NCBI RefSeq assembly: GCF_000308835.1
Contig: NZ_BAGN01000412.1
Span: 1-59,711, forward strand
DNA: 59,711 nt
DNA from: Nocardia vinacea NBRC 16497
Lineage (GTDB): Bacteria; Actinomycetota; Actinomycetes; Mycobacteriales; Mycobacteriaceae
Direction of reading: 5' to 3'
Shown: positions 52,157 through 59,711 of the stretch, one piece after another
Layout of the letters: each line of letters starts with the position of its first letter
Position numbering within the stretch: position 1 is the first letter of the stretch
Position numbers and translations under genes: made by a program
The notes under the pieces: model-generated
The model's database searches: none
Seen by the model: the letters and a program-made list of their open reading frames with translations, nothing else
Told to the model about the DNA's origin: nothing

Positions 52157-52780
52157 ATGGATGCTCTCGACGGAGGTGATCGGCGGTTGAACCCCAGGGA
52201 TCCGCGCGACCAACACACCGCACATTACGAGGCCGGCTATCACCCGGGGAACTACCGTGACCCCGGGTATAGCCAGGATCACGGATACAGCCAAGACCAC
52301 GGATACGGCACGTATCAGCAGTCCGATTATCCGGACCGGCAGTCTCGACCACAGCAGGGGCCGGACGTCAACATCGGTATGTTCGTTGGTGGTGTGTTCG
52401 CGGCGGCGGTGGTGACCACACTCGCGGCCTGGCTGTGCGCCTGGATTATCGAGATCATCGCCACCCGGGTGACCGAGAGCAACAATTTCGGGGTGTGGAA
52501 CCCGATGGCCCAGGACGCGTACTGGTTCGCGGCCGTGGCCTTCATCTGCACGCTGCTGGCCGGGGTGCTCTGGTATCTGCTGCGCCTGGGCACGCCGTCA
52601 CCGGAGTTGTTCTTCAACTGGATCGTGGGAATCCTGACCGCCGCGGCGGTGATCATTCCACTCGCACTGTCGAGCCACCTCTGGGTGGGTATCTCCACCG
52701 CGATCGAACATTTGGTGATCGGGCTCCCGATCCTCAGCATGGTACGCATGGTGGGCGCCAAGAGCGTTGTAAACCAGTGA
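52157..52780 (+). CDS. Four-helix membrane protein (DUF6069-like)
   Basis: The product has 207 residues. The first 70 are hydrophilic and rich in Tyr, Asp and His, with a GYSQDH repeat in tandem. Four membrane helices follow, about 76-99, 120-142, 152-172 and 178-200. The segment TPSPELFFNWIVGILTAAAV resembles the DUF6069 family (recall, not searched). ATG at 52157 is preferred to GTG/ATG further upstream because homologous proteins begin near the hydrophilic repeat. Function unknown. Confidence 0.7.
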   Translation: MDALDGGDRRLNPRDPRDQHTAHYEAGYHPGNYRDPGYSQDHGYSQDHGYGTYQQSDYPDRQSRPQQGPDVNIGMFVGGVFAAAVVTTLAAWLCAWIIEIIATRVTESNNFGVWNPMAQDAYWFAAVAFICTLLAGVLWYLLRLGTPSPELFFNWIVGILTAAAVIIPLALSSHLWVGISTAIEHLVIGLPILSMVRMVGAKSVVNQ

Positions 52781-52849
52781 GGAACGGCCGACCCTCCGAA
52801 GCGAGATCCGATTCCAGCGACGAGACCTGGTCCGGTACAAGACCGACAC

Positions 52850-52975
52850 CACGATCAGTAATCGATGCCGCCGAAGAACCGAAATCGCCACCGCTGTAAC
52901 AGAACTCGGCATTCGCGGCGACACACCCAACGCCCGTGACCTGATGTTGTCCGGCGAACTGCGCAGGGACCGGCA
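52850..52975 (+). pseudogene. SPFH-domain gene fragment
   Basis: A plus frame reads EIATAVTELGIRGD and NARDLMLSGELRRD, which aligns with EIATAVTGLGMRID and NARDLMLPGELRK of the intact SPFH protein at 51086-51736. Only about 35 residues remain. This is a partial duplication left in front of the kinase gene. Confidence 0.75.
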
Positions 52976-53122
52976 TCGATCACCTTTGCCGCAGTGACCA
53001 TCGCTCGAGCGGTCGTCGGCATGGCGCCGGGCGCGACACAAACCGCCCGGCGTCCTCCCGGCTCTCCAGACCCGCCGCCTGCCCTGTTTCGGCAGGAAAT
53101 CCCTGTTCGCGGCCTCGCCGCC

Positions 53123-55414
53123 ATGACAGACTGCATCTTGGAGATGCCTTCTGGGAATGATCGGAGGATCGGAGCGGAGTTGGAACCGACGACGAATGAG
53201 TCGGATGCTGTCCACCGAACTCGCACCTTGCTGGCATCGGTTGTCAGGCGGTTCGCCGACACCTGGGATGAGACCGGTGCGCCACCGGACCTCGCGGAGT
53301 ATCTGCCGGATGCGCCGGGATTGCGGCGGATGTGCCTGATCGAGCTGATCAAGGTCGATCTGGAGTACCGGTGGCTGCGCTACGACCATCCGAAGCGGCT
53401 CGCCCAGTACTGCGCCGAATACGCCGAACTGAGCACCGGGCCGACGCCACCCGATCTGGCCTACGAGGAATTCCATGTGCGGCGCCGGTCCGGACGCGAC
53501 CAGGATCCCGGCACGCAGCCGACCGAAGTGGCTACCGCTGCGTCGGCCTTGTCCGATATCAACTACCGCAGCACACTGATCGCCCCGCCGCGGTCTCTGG
53601 AAGCGCTCAACGGGATCAGCCCCGGTGCGAGTGTGGACGATTTCGACCTGCTCGTCGGACTGGGCAGCGGCGCCTTCGCGCGGGTATTCCTGGCGCGGCA
53701 ACGGTCGATGCAACGCCTGGTCGCGGTGAAGATCTCGTACAACCGCGGCACCGAGCCGGAGACGCTGGCGCAGCTGGATCACGAGTACATCGTGCGGGTC
53801 TTCGATCATCGGCTGATCGAGAACGGCGAGCTCAAATTGATGTACATGCAGTACCTTCCTGGCGGCACGCTGCTCGGGGTGCTGAATCTGGTGCGCGCCC
53901 GATCACCGGACCTCCGCAGCGGTGCCCTGCTGCTCGACGCCGTCGATCAGGCCATTCAGGACCGGGGCGGCATCGTCCCGAGTGAGACCGGCATCCGCGG
54001 CGATATCACCGGATATTCCTGGCCGGAAACGGTGGCGTGGCTCGGCAGCCGGCTCGCCGAAGCACTCGACTACGCCGCGCGCAGCGGAGTGTTGCATCGC
54101 GATATCAAACCCGCCAATGTGCTGTTGACCGCGGAAGGCATTCCGAAGCTCGCCGACTTCAATGTCAGCTTCAGCAACCACGTGGCCGGGACCAATCCGA
54201 TGGCGTACTTCGGTGGGTCGCTGGCCTACATGTCCCCCGAACAACTCGCCGCCTGCCATCCGGAGCTGCCGACCACCGCCGAAGATCTGGATCTGCGCAG
54301 CGATATCTACGCGCTCGGCGTCATGCTGTGGGAACTGCTGACCGGCCGCAGGCCCTTCGACGACGAACCACTGGCAGGTGAATCCGAAACCTCACTGGCA
54401 CGCATGCTGGAGCTGCGGCAGCAAGACATCGAACCACGGTACCTGTCCGAGCTGCCGCCGGACTGCCCGCCGACCCTGCGCCGAGTGTTGTTGAAATGCC
54501 TTGCGCCACAGCGGGACAACCGCTGGTCGAGCGGCGCCGAGTTGGCACAGCAGTTCGAGCTGTGCCTGGACCGTCGCGCCCGCGATCTCGTGGACCCGCA
54601 CGGAAGCAGTCTGCGTTCGAAAGTCGGTCCCTGGTCGCTGGGGGCGATCGTCACCCTGGCCAGCGCGACCGGAGGCTTCCTCGGCGTGCTGTACGGCAAC
54701 GTGCACAACAGAGCCTTGATCGAGGCGTGGATTCCGGACGACCAGCGACAATCCTTGCGGGCCATCAACCCGGTGCTCGAGCTGATCATCCCCCTGCTGG
54801 TCCTCATCGTGACGAACTATCTGTGCCGCAGGGTTTTTCTGGTGGTGTGGCGCGGACTGAGAAAGGGCCGGACGTTCACCCCTGAGATGCTGGCGCTGGC
54901 ACGAAGAGACACACTGTCGGTCGGTGACCGAGTCGCCTGGGTCGCATTCGCCGGATGGAGCGTCGGCGCGATCGTGACCGCGCTGGCACTGCACAGCGAC
55001 ACCGACCTGCCCCTCGGGCAGGTGGTGCACTTGTCCGCCTCACTGCTCGTCTGCGGCGCCGTCGCCGTCGCCTACCCGTTCTTTCTCGTCACCCTGTTCG
55101 TCGTCCGGGTCATCTACCCCCGTCTTCTCCTGCACGGCACAGCACCCGAGGACCACGACAACCTCCGCGCCCTCAGCCGCCGCAGCACCCGCTACCTCGC
55201 AGTCGCCGCATCGATTCCATTGATCGGCGTCATCCACGGTCTGATGTTCCTGAAACCGGAAGAGGTCGCCCTGGTCACCGATTCGATCCGCTGGCTCGCC
55301 ATCGCAGGCGTCTTCGGCTTCATCGGCAACTATTGGCTGCATCGAAAACTCGAGGATGACCTGCAAGCATTCCAACGCACCCTGTCCGGCAGCTCGCGGC
55401 AGAACCAGCGCTGA
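53123..55414 (+). CDS. Transmembrane Ser/Thr kinase with DFN motif
   Basis: The product has about 763 residues. An N-terminal helical region (30-160) is followed by a Hanks-type kinase: GLGSGAFARVFLA (179-191), Lys203 in VAVKIS, HRDIKPANVLL (325-335), then LADFNVS, where DFG is DFN (345-347), and SPEQLA. The C-terminal 240 residues contain about six membrane helices (for example LELIIPLLVLIVTNYL and GVFGFIGNYWL). It probably signals from the membrane. The start is uncertain: ATG 53123 is used, but TTG 53180 behind GGAGCGGAG is a good alternative. Confidence 0.83.
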   Translation: MTDCILEMPSGNDRRIGAELEPTTNESDAVHRTRTLLASVVRRFADTWDETGAPPDLAEYLPDAPGLRRMCLIELIKVDLEYRWLRYDHPKRLAQYCAEYAELSTGPTPPDLAYEEFHVRRRSGRDQDPGTQPTEVATAASALSDINYRSTLIAPPRSLEALNGISPGASVDDFDLLVGLGSGAFARVFLARQRSMQRLVAVKISYNRGTEPETLAQLDHEYIVRVFDHRLIENGELKLMYMQYLPGGTLLGVLNLVRARSPDLRSGALLLDAVDQAIQDRGGIVPSETGIRGDITGYSWPETVAWLGSRLAEALDYAARSGVLHRDIKPANVLLTAEGIPKLADFNVSFSNHVAGTNPMAYFGGSLAYMSPEQLAACHPELPTTAEDLDLRSDIYALGVMLWELLTGRRPFDDEPLAGESETSLARMLELRQQDIEPRYLSELPPDCPPTLRRVLLKCLAPQRDNRWSSGAELAQQFELCLDRRARDLVDPHGSSLRSKVGPWSLGAIVTLASATGGFLGVLYGNVHNRALIEAWIPDDQRQSLRAINPVLELIIPLLVLIVTNYLCRRVFLVVWRGLRKGRTFTPEMLALARRDTLSVGDRVAWVAFAGWSVGAIVTALALHSDTDLPLGQVVHLSASLLVCGAVAVAYPFFLVTLFVVRVIYPRLLLHGTAPEDHDNLRALSRRSTRYLAVAASIPLIGVIHGLMFLKPEEVALVTDSIRWLAIAGVFGFIGNYWLHRKLEDDLQAFQRTLSGSSRQNQR

Positions 55415-55599
55415 CCACCGTGCCGGATACGCCAGAACAGTGCAGCGATGGACAGATCGCCGCTCAGAAGGACCGAGAATGTGCCGTTTACGGGTGCCGG
55501 GGGGGCGATGGCGATCGTGCTGGCGTCGTCCCGGAGGCGTTAGGTAGCAGCCGATGCGACGACCGCGCCGGAGCCGCCGAGGCGAACGTGGCGTGCGCG

Positions 55600-56100
55600 T
55601 CGATGTCGCGTCTGCTCGGTCGAGGTGTCCAGTGATCGCCGATCTCCACTCCGGGTGGGTTCGCAGCTGGTCGGCCAGTGTCTCGGCGGTTCGGTCGGCG
55701 AGCGCGGCGACCGGCCGCCAGGTCTCGATATCGGTCAGGATCGTGCCGTAATGGTGCCCGTGGTGCCGGCGAAGTCGTCGGCACCGAGCCCCCTGATGTC
55801 GGTGGGCCGGATCCGACAGCGCGCGAATGTGCCACAGCAGGGTCATTCCGCTCACCGTCGCAGCCAGATGCCGTGTCGAACCGGGAACCGGCGCAACCCC
55901 CCAGTGCCAGCGCGACGGCGCACTACAGGCGCTTCGGTGCGGTCGTGCCGAGCCGCCGACGCCGGCAGTCCTATAGCACGACATGGGAGAGACGGCCAGG
56001 ACAACATCAGGTCTCGAGTGTGTCGCGCCGTCGCGCAGCGCGACGCCTCGCCTGGTAACGCCATCGTACGAGCGGGCCCCGCGCGCGTCGTCGGCTCGAG
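55600..56100 (-). mobile_element. ISL3-family transposase remnant
   Basis: Minus-strand frames encode ATVSGMTLLWHIRALSDPA, LGADDFA (another frame), and HHYGTILTDIETWRPV followed by LADRTAETLADQLRTHPE. These follow the order of the ISL3 transposase core (GVDDFALRRGHxYGT). Upstream, decayed ALALGGCAGSR-like text continues the match. Several frameshifts and lost segments make it inactive. No terminal repeats were identified. Confidence 0.75.
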
Positions 56101-56374
56101 GTCACGTGGTGCCGGGATCGAAGGTCGGCTACGAGATCGCGTCCGCCGCACGCCAATACGCGACACCGTCGAAGAATCAACAGAATTTGATCATCGAATT
56201 CAAGGTCGGAATTAAGATCAAATTGTGTCACCTCGGCAAAATATGCTGTTTGCCAATTGTTAACCGTGATCATTCGCACAATAAGAAAAGTGGATTTGCA
56301 GATCTCTTCTTCATAACATTTGTGGTGTGCGACGTGATGGCGTCGTTATCCATCTGTGAAAGGAAGCTCTGTAC
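56101..56374. promoter_or_regulatory. AT-rich upstream region of the secreted protein gene
   Basis: This roughly 200-bp stretch from about 56160 is markedly AT-rich compared with its surroundings (for example GAATTTGATCATCGAATTC near 56182 and TTGCCAATTGTTAACC near 56250). It has no gene and probably holds the promoter and regulatory sites of the gene at 56375. GAAAGGAAGC is its ribosome-binding site. Confidence 0.5.
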
Positions 56375-56683
56375 ATGGTCTCTCGCAAGGTCTTCGCCGC
56401 CGCTGCCACCGTCTCCGCCGCCGCCTTGTTCTTCGGCCCGGTCGCAGTGGCCTCCGCCGCCAACCCCGCCGCTACCCCCGTCGCCAAATCCGCCGCGACC
56501 GGCTCCGCGGGCTCGGGTTCGGCCGACGGCGGCTCGTCCTCGGGTTCGGCCGGATCGTCCTCCGGCTCCGCCATGCTCGACTCCGGCAGCTCGGCCCTCG
56601 ACGGCGGCACCTCCGCCATCCTCAACATCATCGATTCGATCACCGGTATCAGGGACCTGACCCAGCCCAAGCCCGCCTCCTGA
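56375..56683 (+). CDS. Small secreted Ser/Gly/Ala-rich protein
   Basis: The product has 102 residues. A Sec signal peptide is clear: MVSRKVF, a hydrophobic core (AAAATVSAAALFFGPVAVA) and an ASA cleavage site near residue 28. The mature part is a low-complexity stretch of Ser, Gly and Ala (GSSSGSAGSSSGSAMLDSGS) ending with a more ordered SAILNIIDSITGIRDL. No enzyme motif and no Cys. Probably an exported, surface or extracellular small protein of unknown role. Confidence 0.8.
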   Translation: MVSRKVFAAAATVSAAALFFGPVAVASAANPAATPVAKSAATGSAGSGSADGGSSSGSAGSSSGSAMLDSGSSALDGGTSAILNIIDSITGIRDLTQPKPAS

Positions 56684-57183
56684 TTCGGTCTCGGTAGATC
56701 ACCACGTCATCCGTATCGCCTCTCGGGGCTGGATTTCTTTTGTGCCGCTACGCTACACATCGGCGAGTGCGCACCATTGCAGTGAATTTGCCAGAATCAC
56801 ACCGTTCATTCGCCGTATCGAGTAGCTGCGGCTGGTGAATTCTGACGATTCCGTTTGCCTGCCAACGAGATAGCTCTCCGCGCTGTGCGTCCGGGCGGTG
56901 CCTACCGCGCCGGCCGCCTGCGGGGTTGGCCGCGTCCGGTCCGCAATCGAGTCATAGCGGACCGGTCCGCCGAATCCATGTACGTAAGCGGTCTCCTTCA
57001 GCAAGCCGCTCTCGAGGTCCTCGTCCAGCCGAGCGCCGAGGCCTGAATTCCCCGCCGGAGCAACGTCCGTGCGAGCCTGCCGGGCTTATGGTCCTAACAA
57101 CAGCGATATCCGGCGGCGAAGTATGTGTGCGTCGCTGACACGGCTGCTCGCTTATTGCGCTGCCATCAATCAGGGCTCCGCAC
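56684..57183. other. No recognised gene
   Basis: Short frames only. A minus frame at 56753-57004 (83 residues) has no family match that I recognise and no good start. No terminator hairpin was noticed. Confidence 0.4.
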
Positions 57184-57564
57184 TCAGGTGCCCAGCGCGG
57201 TTGCGGGAACACCGTAAGGCAAGAACCGCACGCGACGGCGTTCGTCGGTATTGTCGCGATGCGCACGCAAGGCCTCGAGCTCGCTCGGAAAAACCTGCTC
57301 GACCCTGGCCTCGCCGGCATCATCGATGCTGTAGATGACCCACACTCCACTGCCGGTCTCGCCGGTGGTCTCACCCTCCGGTTTCGGTGGCCGCGTGCGC
57401 TCCGGCTGAACAAACTGACCCAGCAGCGACGCCAGCGTACTCCCGGTTGTGCGATCGATGTACTCACCGGCTTTTCCGAGCAGGTCACGGAATTCGATCC
57501 CCGCCTCCCGCAACGCGCGTTCGAATTCTTCCGGATCGATCCCAAAAGGTCTTTCGGATGCCAT
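57184..57564 (-). CDS. Hypothetical acidic protein
   Basis: The product has 126 residues, highly charged. The N-terminal part (FGIDPEEFERALREAGIEFR) is predicted helical, then a Pro-rich linker (about 55-68), then a compact domain with GVWVIYSIDDAGEARVEQVF and ELEALRAHRDN. The second half resembles a short beta-alpha module seen in many actinobacterial hypothetical proteins, but I cannot name it. ATG 57564 with AGGAG upstream; GTG 57567 is possible. Confidence 0.65.
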   Translation of the reverse strand: MASERPFGIDPEEFERALREAGIEFRDLLGKAGEYIDRTTGSTLASLLGQFVQPERTRPPKPEGETTGETGSGVWVIYSIDDAGEARVEQVFPSELEALRAHRDNTDERRRVRFLPYGVPATALGT

Positions 57565-57874
57565 CACATTGCTCCTGGAGTCGAATTCAGCGCTACGGCT
57601 TCAGTGTCCTCGCGTAATTCCGACTTCGCCACGTCCGGAAATGATCACGGCGCGACGCGACGAACTCGTCCCGCTGGATCGGCTGCGCAAGGCCGCGTGT
57701 CGACCTCCAAAACCCCGACGCTGACGATATCGGATGCGACGGCGATACCGCCCCGGCGGCGGTGGGAGACCTGCCCGGCCGCTTTTGCGCGATAGACCTG
57801 GAAGACGTAATGAGATTGCACGGATTCGGCGTCAGCAGGCCCGCATGGTCGCCCGCGGTCCGTAGACTTCGGCC
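57565..57874. other. Divergent intergenic region
   Basis: This gap separates the hypothetical protein gene (minus) from the PPOX-family gene (plus). It must contain both promoters. No gene or distinct repeat is visible. Confidence 0.4.
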
Positions 57875-58318
57875 GTGGGTGATATCGCGGACTTTGCTCG
57901 GCTGATCGCCGGCGATCATGGCCTTTGTGTCGTCTCGACCTCGCGGGCCGATGGCACTGTTCAGTCCTCGCTCGTCAACGCAGGTGTGTTGGCGCACCCG
58001 CAGACCGGCGAGCCCGTGGTGGGCATGGTGGTACGCGGTGGTACGCGCAAATTGGACAATCTCCGTGTTCGGGCGCGGATGACGGTTGTCGTCCGTGTCG
58101 GGTGGGCGTGGGCGGCCGTTGAGGGATCGGTGTGGATCGTGGGTCCCGACGACCCGGTGCCGGACATCGACGCCGAACGGTTGCGGCAGTTGCTGCGGGA
58201 GGTTTTCACCGCGGCGGGTGGCACGCACGACGACTGGGACGAATATGACCGGGTTATGGCAGCCGAGCGCCGCGCAGTCGTTCTCGTCGTCCCGGATCGC
58301 GTCTACGGCAACGGCTGA
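57875..58318 (+). CDS. PPOX-class (pyridoxamine oxidase fold) flavin/F420 protein
   Basis: The product has 147 residues with a split-barrel fold. Signatures are GLCVVSTSRADGTVQSSLVN near the N-terminus and RKLDNLRVRARMTVVVRVG in the middle, as in the F420-dependent PPOX-class proteins of actinobacteria (TIGR03618 type). VEGSVWIVGPDD closes the barrel. It probably binds F420 or FMN and reduces a small substrate. The start is GTG at 57875. Confidence 0.85.
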   Translation: MGDIADFARLIAGDHGLCVVSTSRADGTVQSSLVNAGVLAHPQTGEPVVGMVVRGGTRKLDNLRVRARMTVVVRVGWAWAAVEGSVWIVGPDDPVPDIDAERLRQLLREVFTAAGGTHDDWDEYDRVMAAERRAVVLVVPDRVYGNG

Positions 58319-58840
58319 GGCGGCTATCCGCTGCCGCCGCTGCGCTTGCCCCTCGTTCAGGTTGTTCGCGCTGTCCATACCCGTCCATGCCAGGAGCACA
58401 CCCCTGGCGGGATGGATCACCCTGATCAGACGACCACAATGTGCGTCCTGTGAACATGAGTTCCCCCAATACATTCCCGGAGTCCTCGGCGGCGATGGGC
58501 CGAGCGACGGCGCTGCTGCTCGCGACTTGCAGGGTTGCCCACGACCGGGTGCGGCAGTTCGCGCCGACCGAATTGGCCCGGGCACAGCAACATGTCAGCA
58601 TCATCGGTTTACCTGAGTCGTGTGTGCGTAGTCGCGTGACAGCGTTCGGCGGCTCGGAACAAGCCGAGCACGACGTCACCGGCAATTCGGGTTACAGATC
58701 GGTGTCAACTGCGTACTTCTGCTGAATTGCGAACCAGCACCGCCGGATTCGGAGGCAGCAACCTAGATCCCGTGCGACGCTGTAGGCCCCCGGAGGCTCG
58801 AGCCGGGGAACTATCGCAGTGTTCGAAAGGGCAGACAATT
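58319..58840. other. No recognised gene
   Basis: Two overlapping antisense frames exist (58441-58725 plus, 58254-58685 minus), but neither has a family signature. It is treated as non-coding upstream of the acidic repeat protein. Confidence 0.4.
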
Positions 58841-59711
58841 ATGACAACGACCGACGACCGGGCGCAGACCACCGAAGACGCGGCCGCAGCCGAGGAGGAG
58901 ACGACAGCTACCGACGGCGAGGTGGCGGTGACCGAGCTGGAGACGGCCATCGCGGCCGAGGTCGAAATGCCGGCCGCAGCGGGCGAAACCGCGCTCGCTG
59001 AGGGCGAAACGACGGCCGAGAACGAAACCGCACTCACTGAAAGCGAAACGACGGCCGAGAACGAAACCGCACTCACTGAGAGCGAAACGACGGCTGAGGG
59101 CGAAGCGGCGGTTGCTGAAGCTGAAGCAGCCCAGGAGATTACAGTATCGGTGACTGAGCATGATGTGGCGACCGAGTGGGAGCCCGCAGCGGCGAGCGAG
59201 GGTGCCGAAGCGCCGCAGGCAGAATCCGCTTTTGCTGAGAGTGAAGTGGTGGTGGCCGAGGGTGAGACCGTATCCGACGCCGAGGCGGAACCCGTAGCTG
59301 AGGCACCCGACGCCAGTGAATCCTCCGCCGCCGAGAGCGATCCAATTGCTGAAGGTGATGCGGTCGCCGATACTGCGGCAGTCGAGGGGGATGCAGCCGC
59401 CAAAGATGAAGTGCCCTCAGCCGAAGATGAAGTGCCGCAACCTGACTCGACAGTCGAGGCCGGAGCCGAGGTTGCCGACGCGGCCGAGGAAACGGAGGCG
59501 ACCGCCGCCGAAGACGAAGCCACCGCCGAGGCGCGACCCGACGCTGAGGCTGAAGCTGCGACGCCGGTCGCGGAGGCCGATGCTGTTGCCGCCGACACCG
59601 AAGCCGAAACAACAGGCGAAAACGAAGGGGCGCAAGTCGAGGGAGCAGTCGAGGTCGACGGAGTCGAGGTCGCGGATGCGGCTGAGGAATCGGCGGGGGT
59701 GACGCCGAGGA
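58841..59711 (+). CDS. Very acidic Glu/Ala-rich low-complexity protein (partial)
   Basis: The frame is open from ATG at 58841 to the window edge: 290 residues without a stop. It is dominated by Glu, Ala, Thr, Asp and Val, with very few Lys or Arg and no Cys. A 13-residue repeat is visible (GETTAENETALTE, SETTAENETALTE, SETTAEGEAAVAE). There is no signal peptide. It is probably the disordered acidic N-terminal region of a larger protein whose domains lie beyond the edge; DUF349 or RNase E-type proteins can carry such tails, but nothing here proves either. AAAGGGCAG lies upstream. Confidence 0.75.
   Translation, partial: MTTTDDRAQTTEDAAAAEEETTATDGEVAVTELETAIAAEVEMPAAAGETALAEGETTAENETALTESETTAENETALTESETTAEGEAAVAEAEAAQEITVSVTEHDVATEWEPAAASEGAEAPQAESAFAESEVVVAEGETVSDAEAEPVAEAPDASESSAAESDPIAEGDAVADTAAVEGDAAAKDEVPSAEDEVPQPDSTVEAGAEVADAAEETEATAAEDEATAEARPDAEAEAATPVAEADAVAADTEAETTGENEGAQVEGAVEVDGVEVADAAEESAGVTPR
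59003..59119 (+). repeat. 39-bp tandem coding repeat
   Basis: Two near-identical 39-bp units (59003-59041 and 59042-59080) and a third diverged one (59081-59119) encode 13-residue acidic repeats. The first two differ by very few bases, which indicates recent expansion. Confidence 0.75.

Noticed and set aside
1..59711. CRISPR arrays, rRNA, tRNA or tmRNA genes, prophage
   Set aside because: No regularly spaced repeats, RNA gene signatures or phage structural genes were seen on either strand.

Overview
The window is high-GC actinobacterial chromosome. Frequent GTG and TTG starts, a PknK-type kinase/LuxR regulator, a type I glutamine synthetase, many acyl-CoA enzymes and Ala-rich proteins all point to a Nocardia/Rhodococcus-like member of the Mycobacteriales. 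Genus is inferred from gene content only.

Layout. (1) 1-750: the truncated end of a Rieske-type reductase next to a decayed IS5 fragment. (2) 753-19087: two tight leftward operons. The short one (start 4919) encodes a PaaG-like isomerase/hydratase, an acyl-CoA dehydrogenase, an SDR and a CrtI-like FAD oxidoreductase. The long one (start 19087) encodes a MaoC-like protein, an SDR, three crotonases, two acyl/aryl-CoA ligases, a Rieske dioxygenase alpha and beta pair, an 80-residue protein, a CoA-transferase-like protein, a thiolase, an HMG-CoA-synthase-like/DUF35 protein and an Ltp-type thiolase. Together they look like a route that CoA-activates, oxidises and thiolytically shortens an aromatic or alicyclic acid; the substrate cannot be read from sequence. 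(3) 19304-20500: a divergent SDR and a broken acyl-CoA dehydrogenase. (4) 20861-24145: a PknK-like kinase-ATPase-LuxR regulator. (5) 24740-30562: a broken FAD monooxygenase, two related SnoaL-like/ligase modules and a chimeric gene. (6) 30591-33120: a graveyard of a frameshifted ligase, a monooxygenase tail, and IS3 and IS110 remnants. (7) 33210-38043: a LysR-divergent cassette (amidohydrolase-like protein, membrane protein, dienelactone-hydrolase-like protein, FAD monooxygenase). (8) 38541-59711: a more ordinary chromosomal stretch with an epoxide-hydrolase-like enzyme, two AraC regulators, glutamine synthetase, a FadD15-like ligase, a PucR-like regulator, a secreted CocE-type hydrolase, a fatty-acid-hydroxylase family protein, YidC, an SPFH protein, a transmembrane kinase with a DFN motif, an ISL3 remnant and an acidic repeat protein running off the edge.

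The most notable signal is a shared 15-bp inverted repeat, AATYTA-N3-TARATT, found just upstream of four leftward transcription units (4938, 19112, 27404, 30548) with a degenerate copy at 28416. At the two main operons it overlaps the -10 hexamer at the same offset, below a TTGACC -35. This ties the two operons and the duplicated ligase modules into one probable regulon. The site does not resemble KstR or KstR2 boxes, and its regulator is not obvious in the window.
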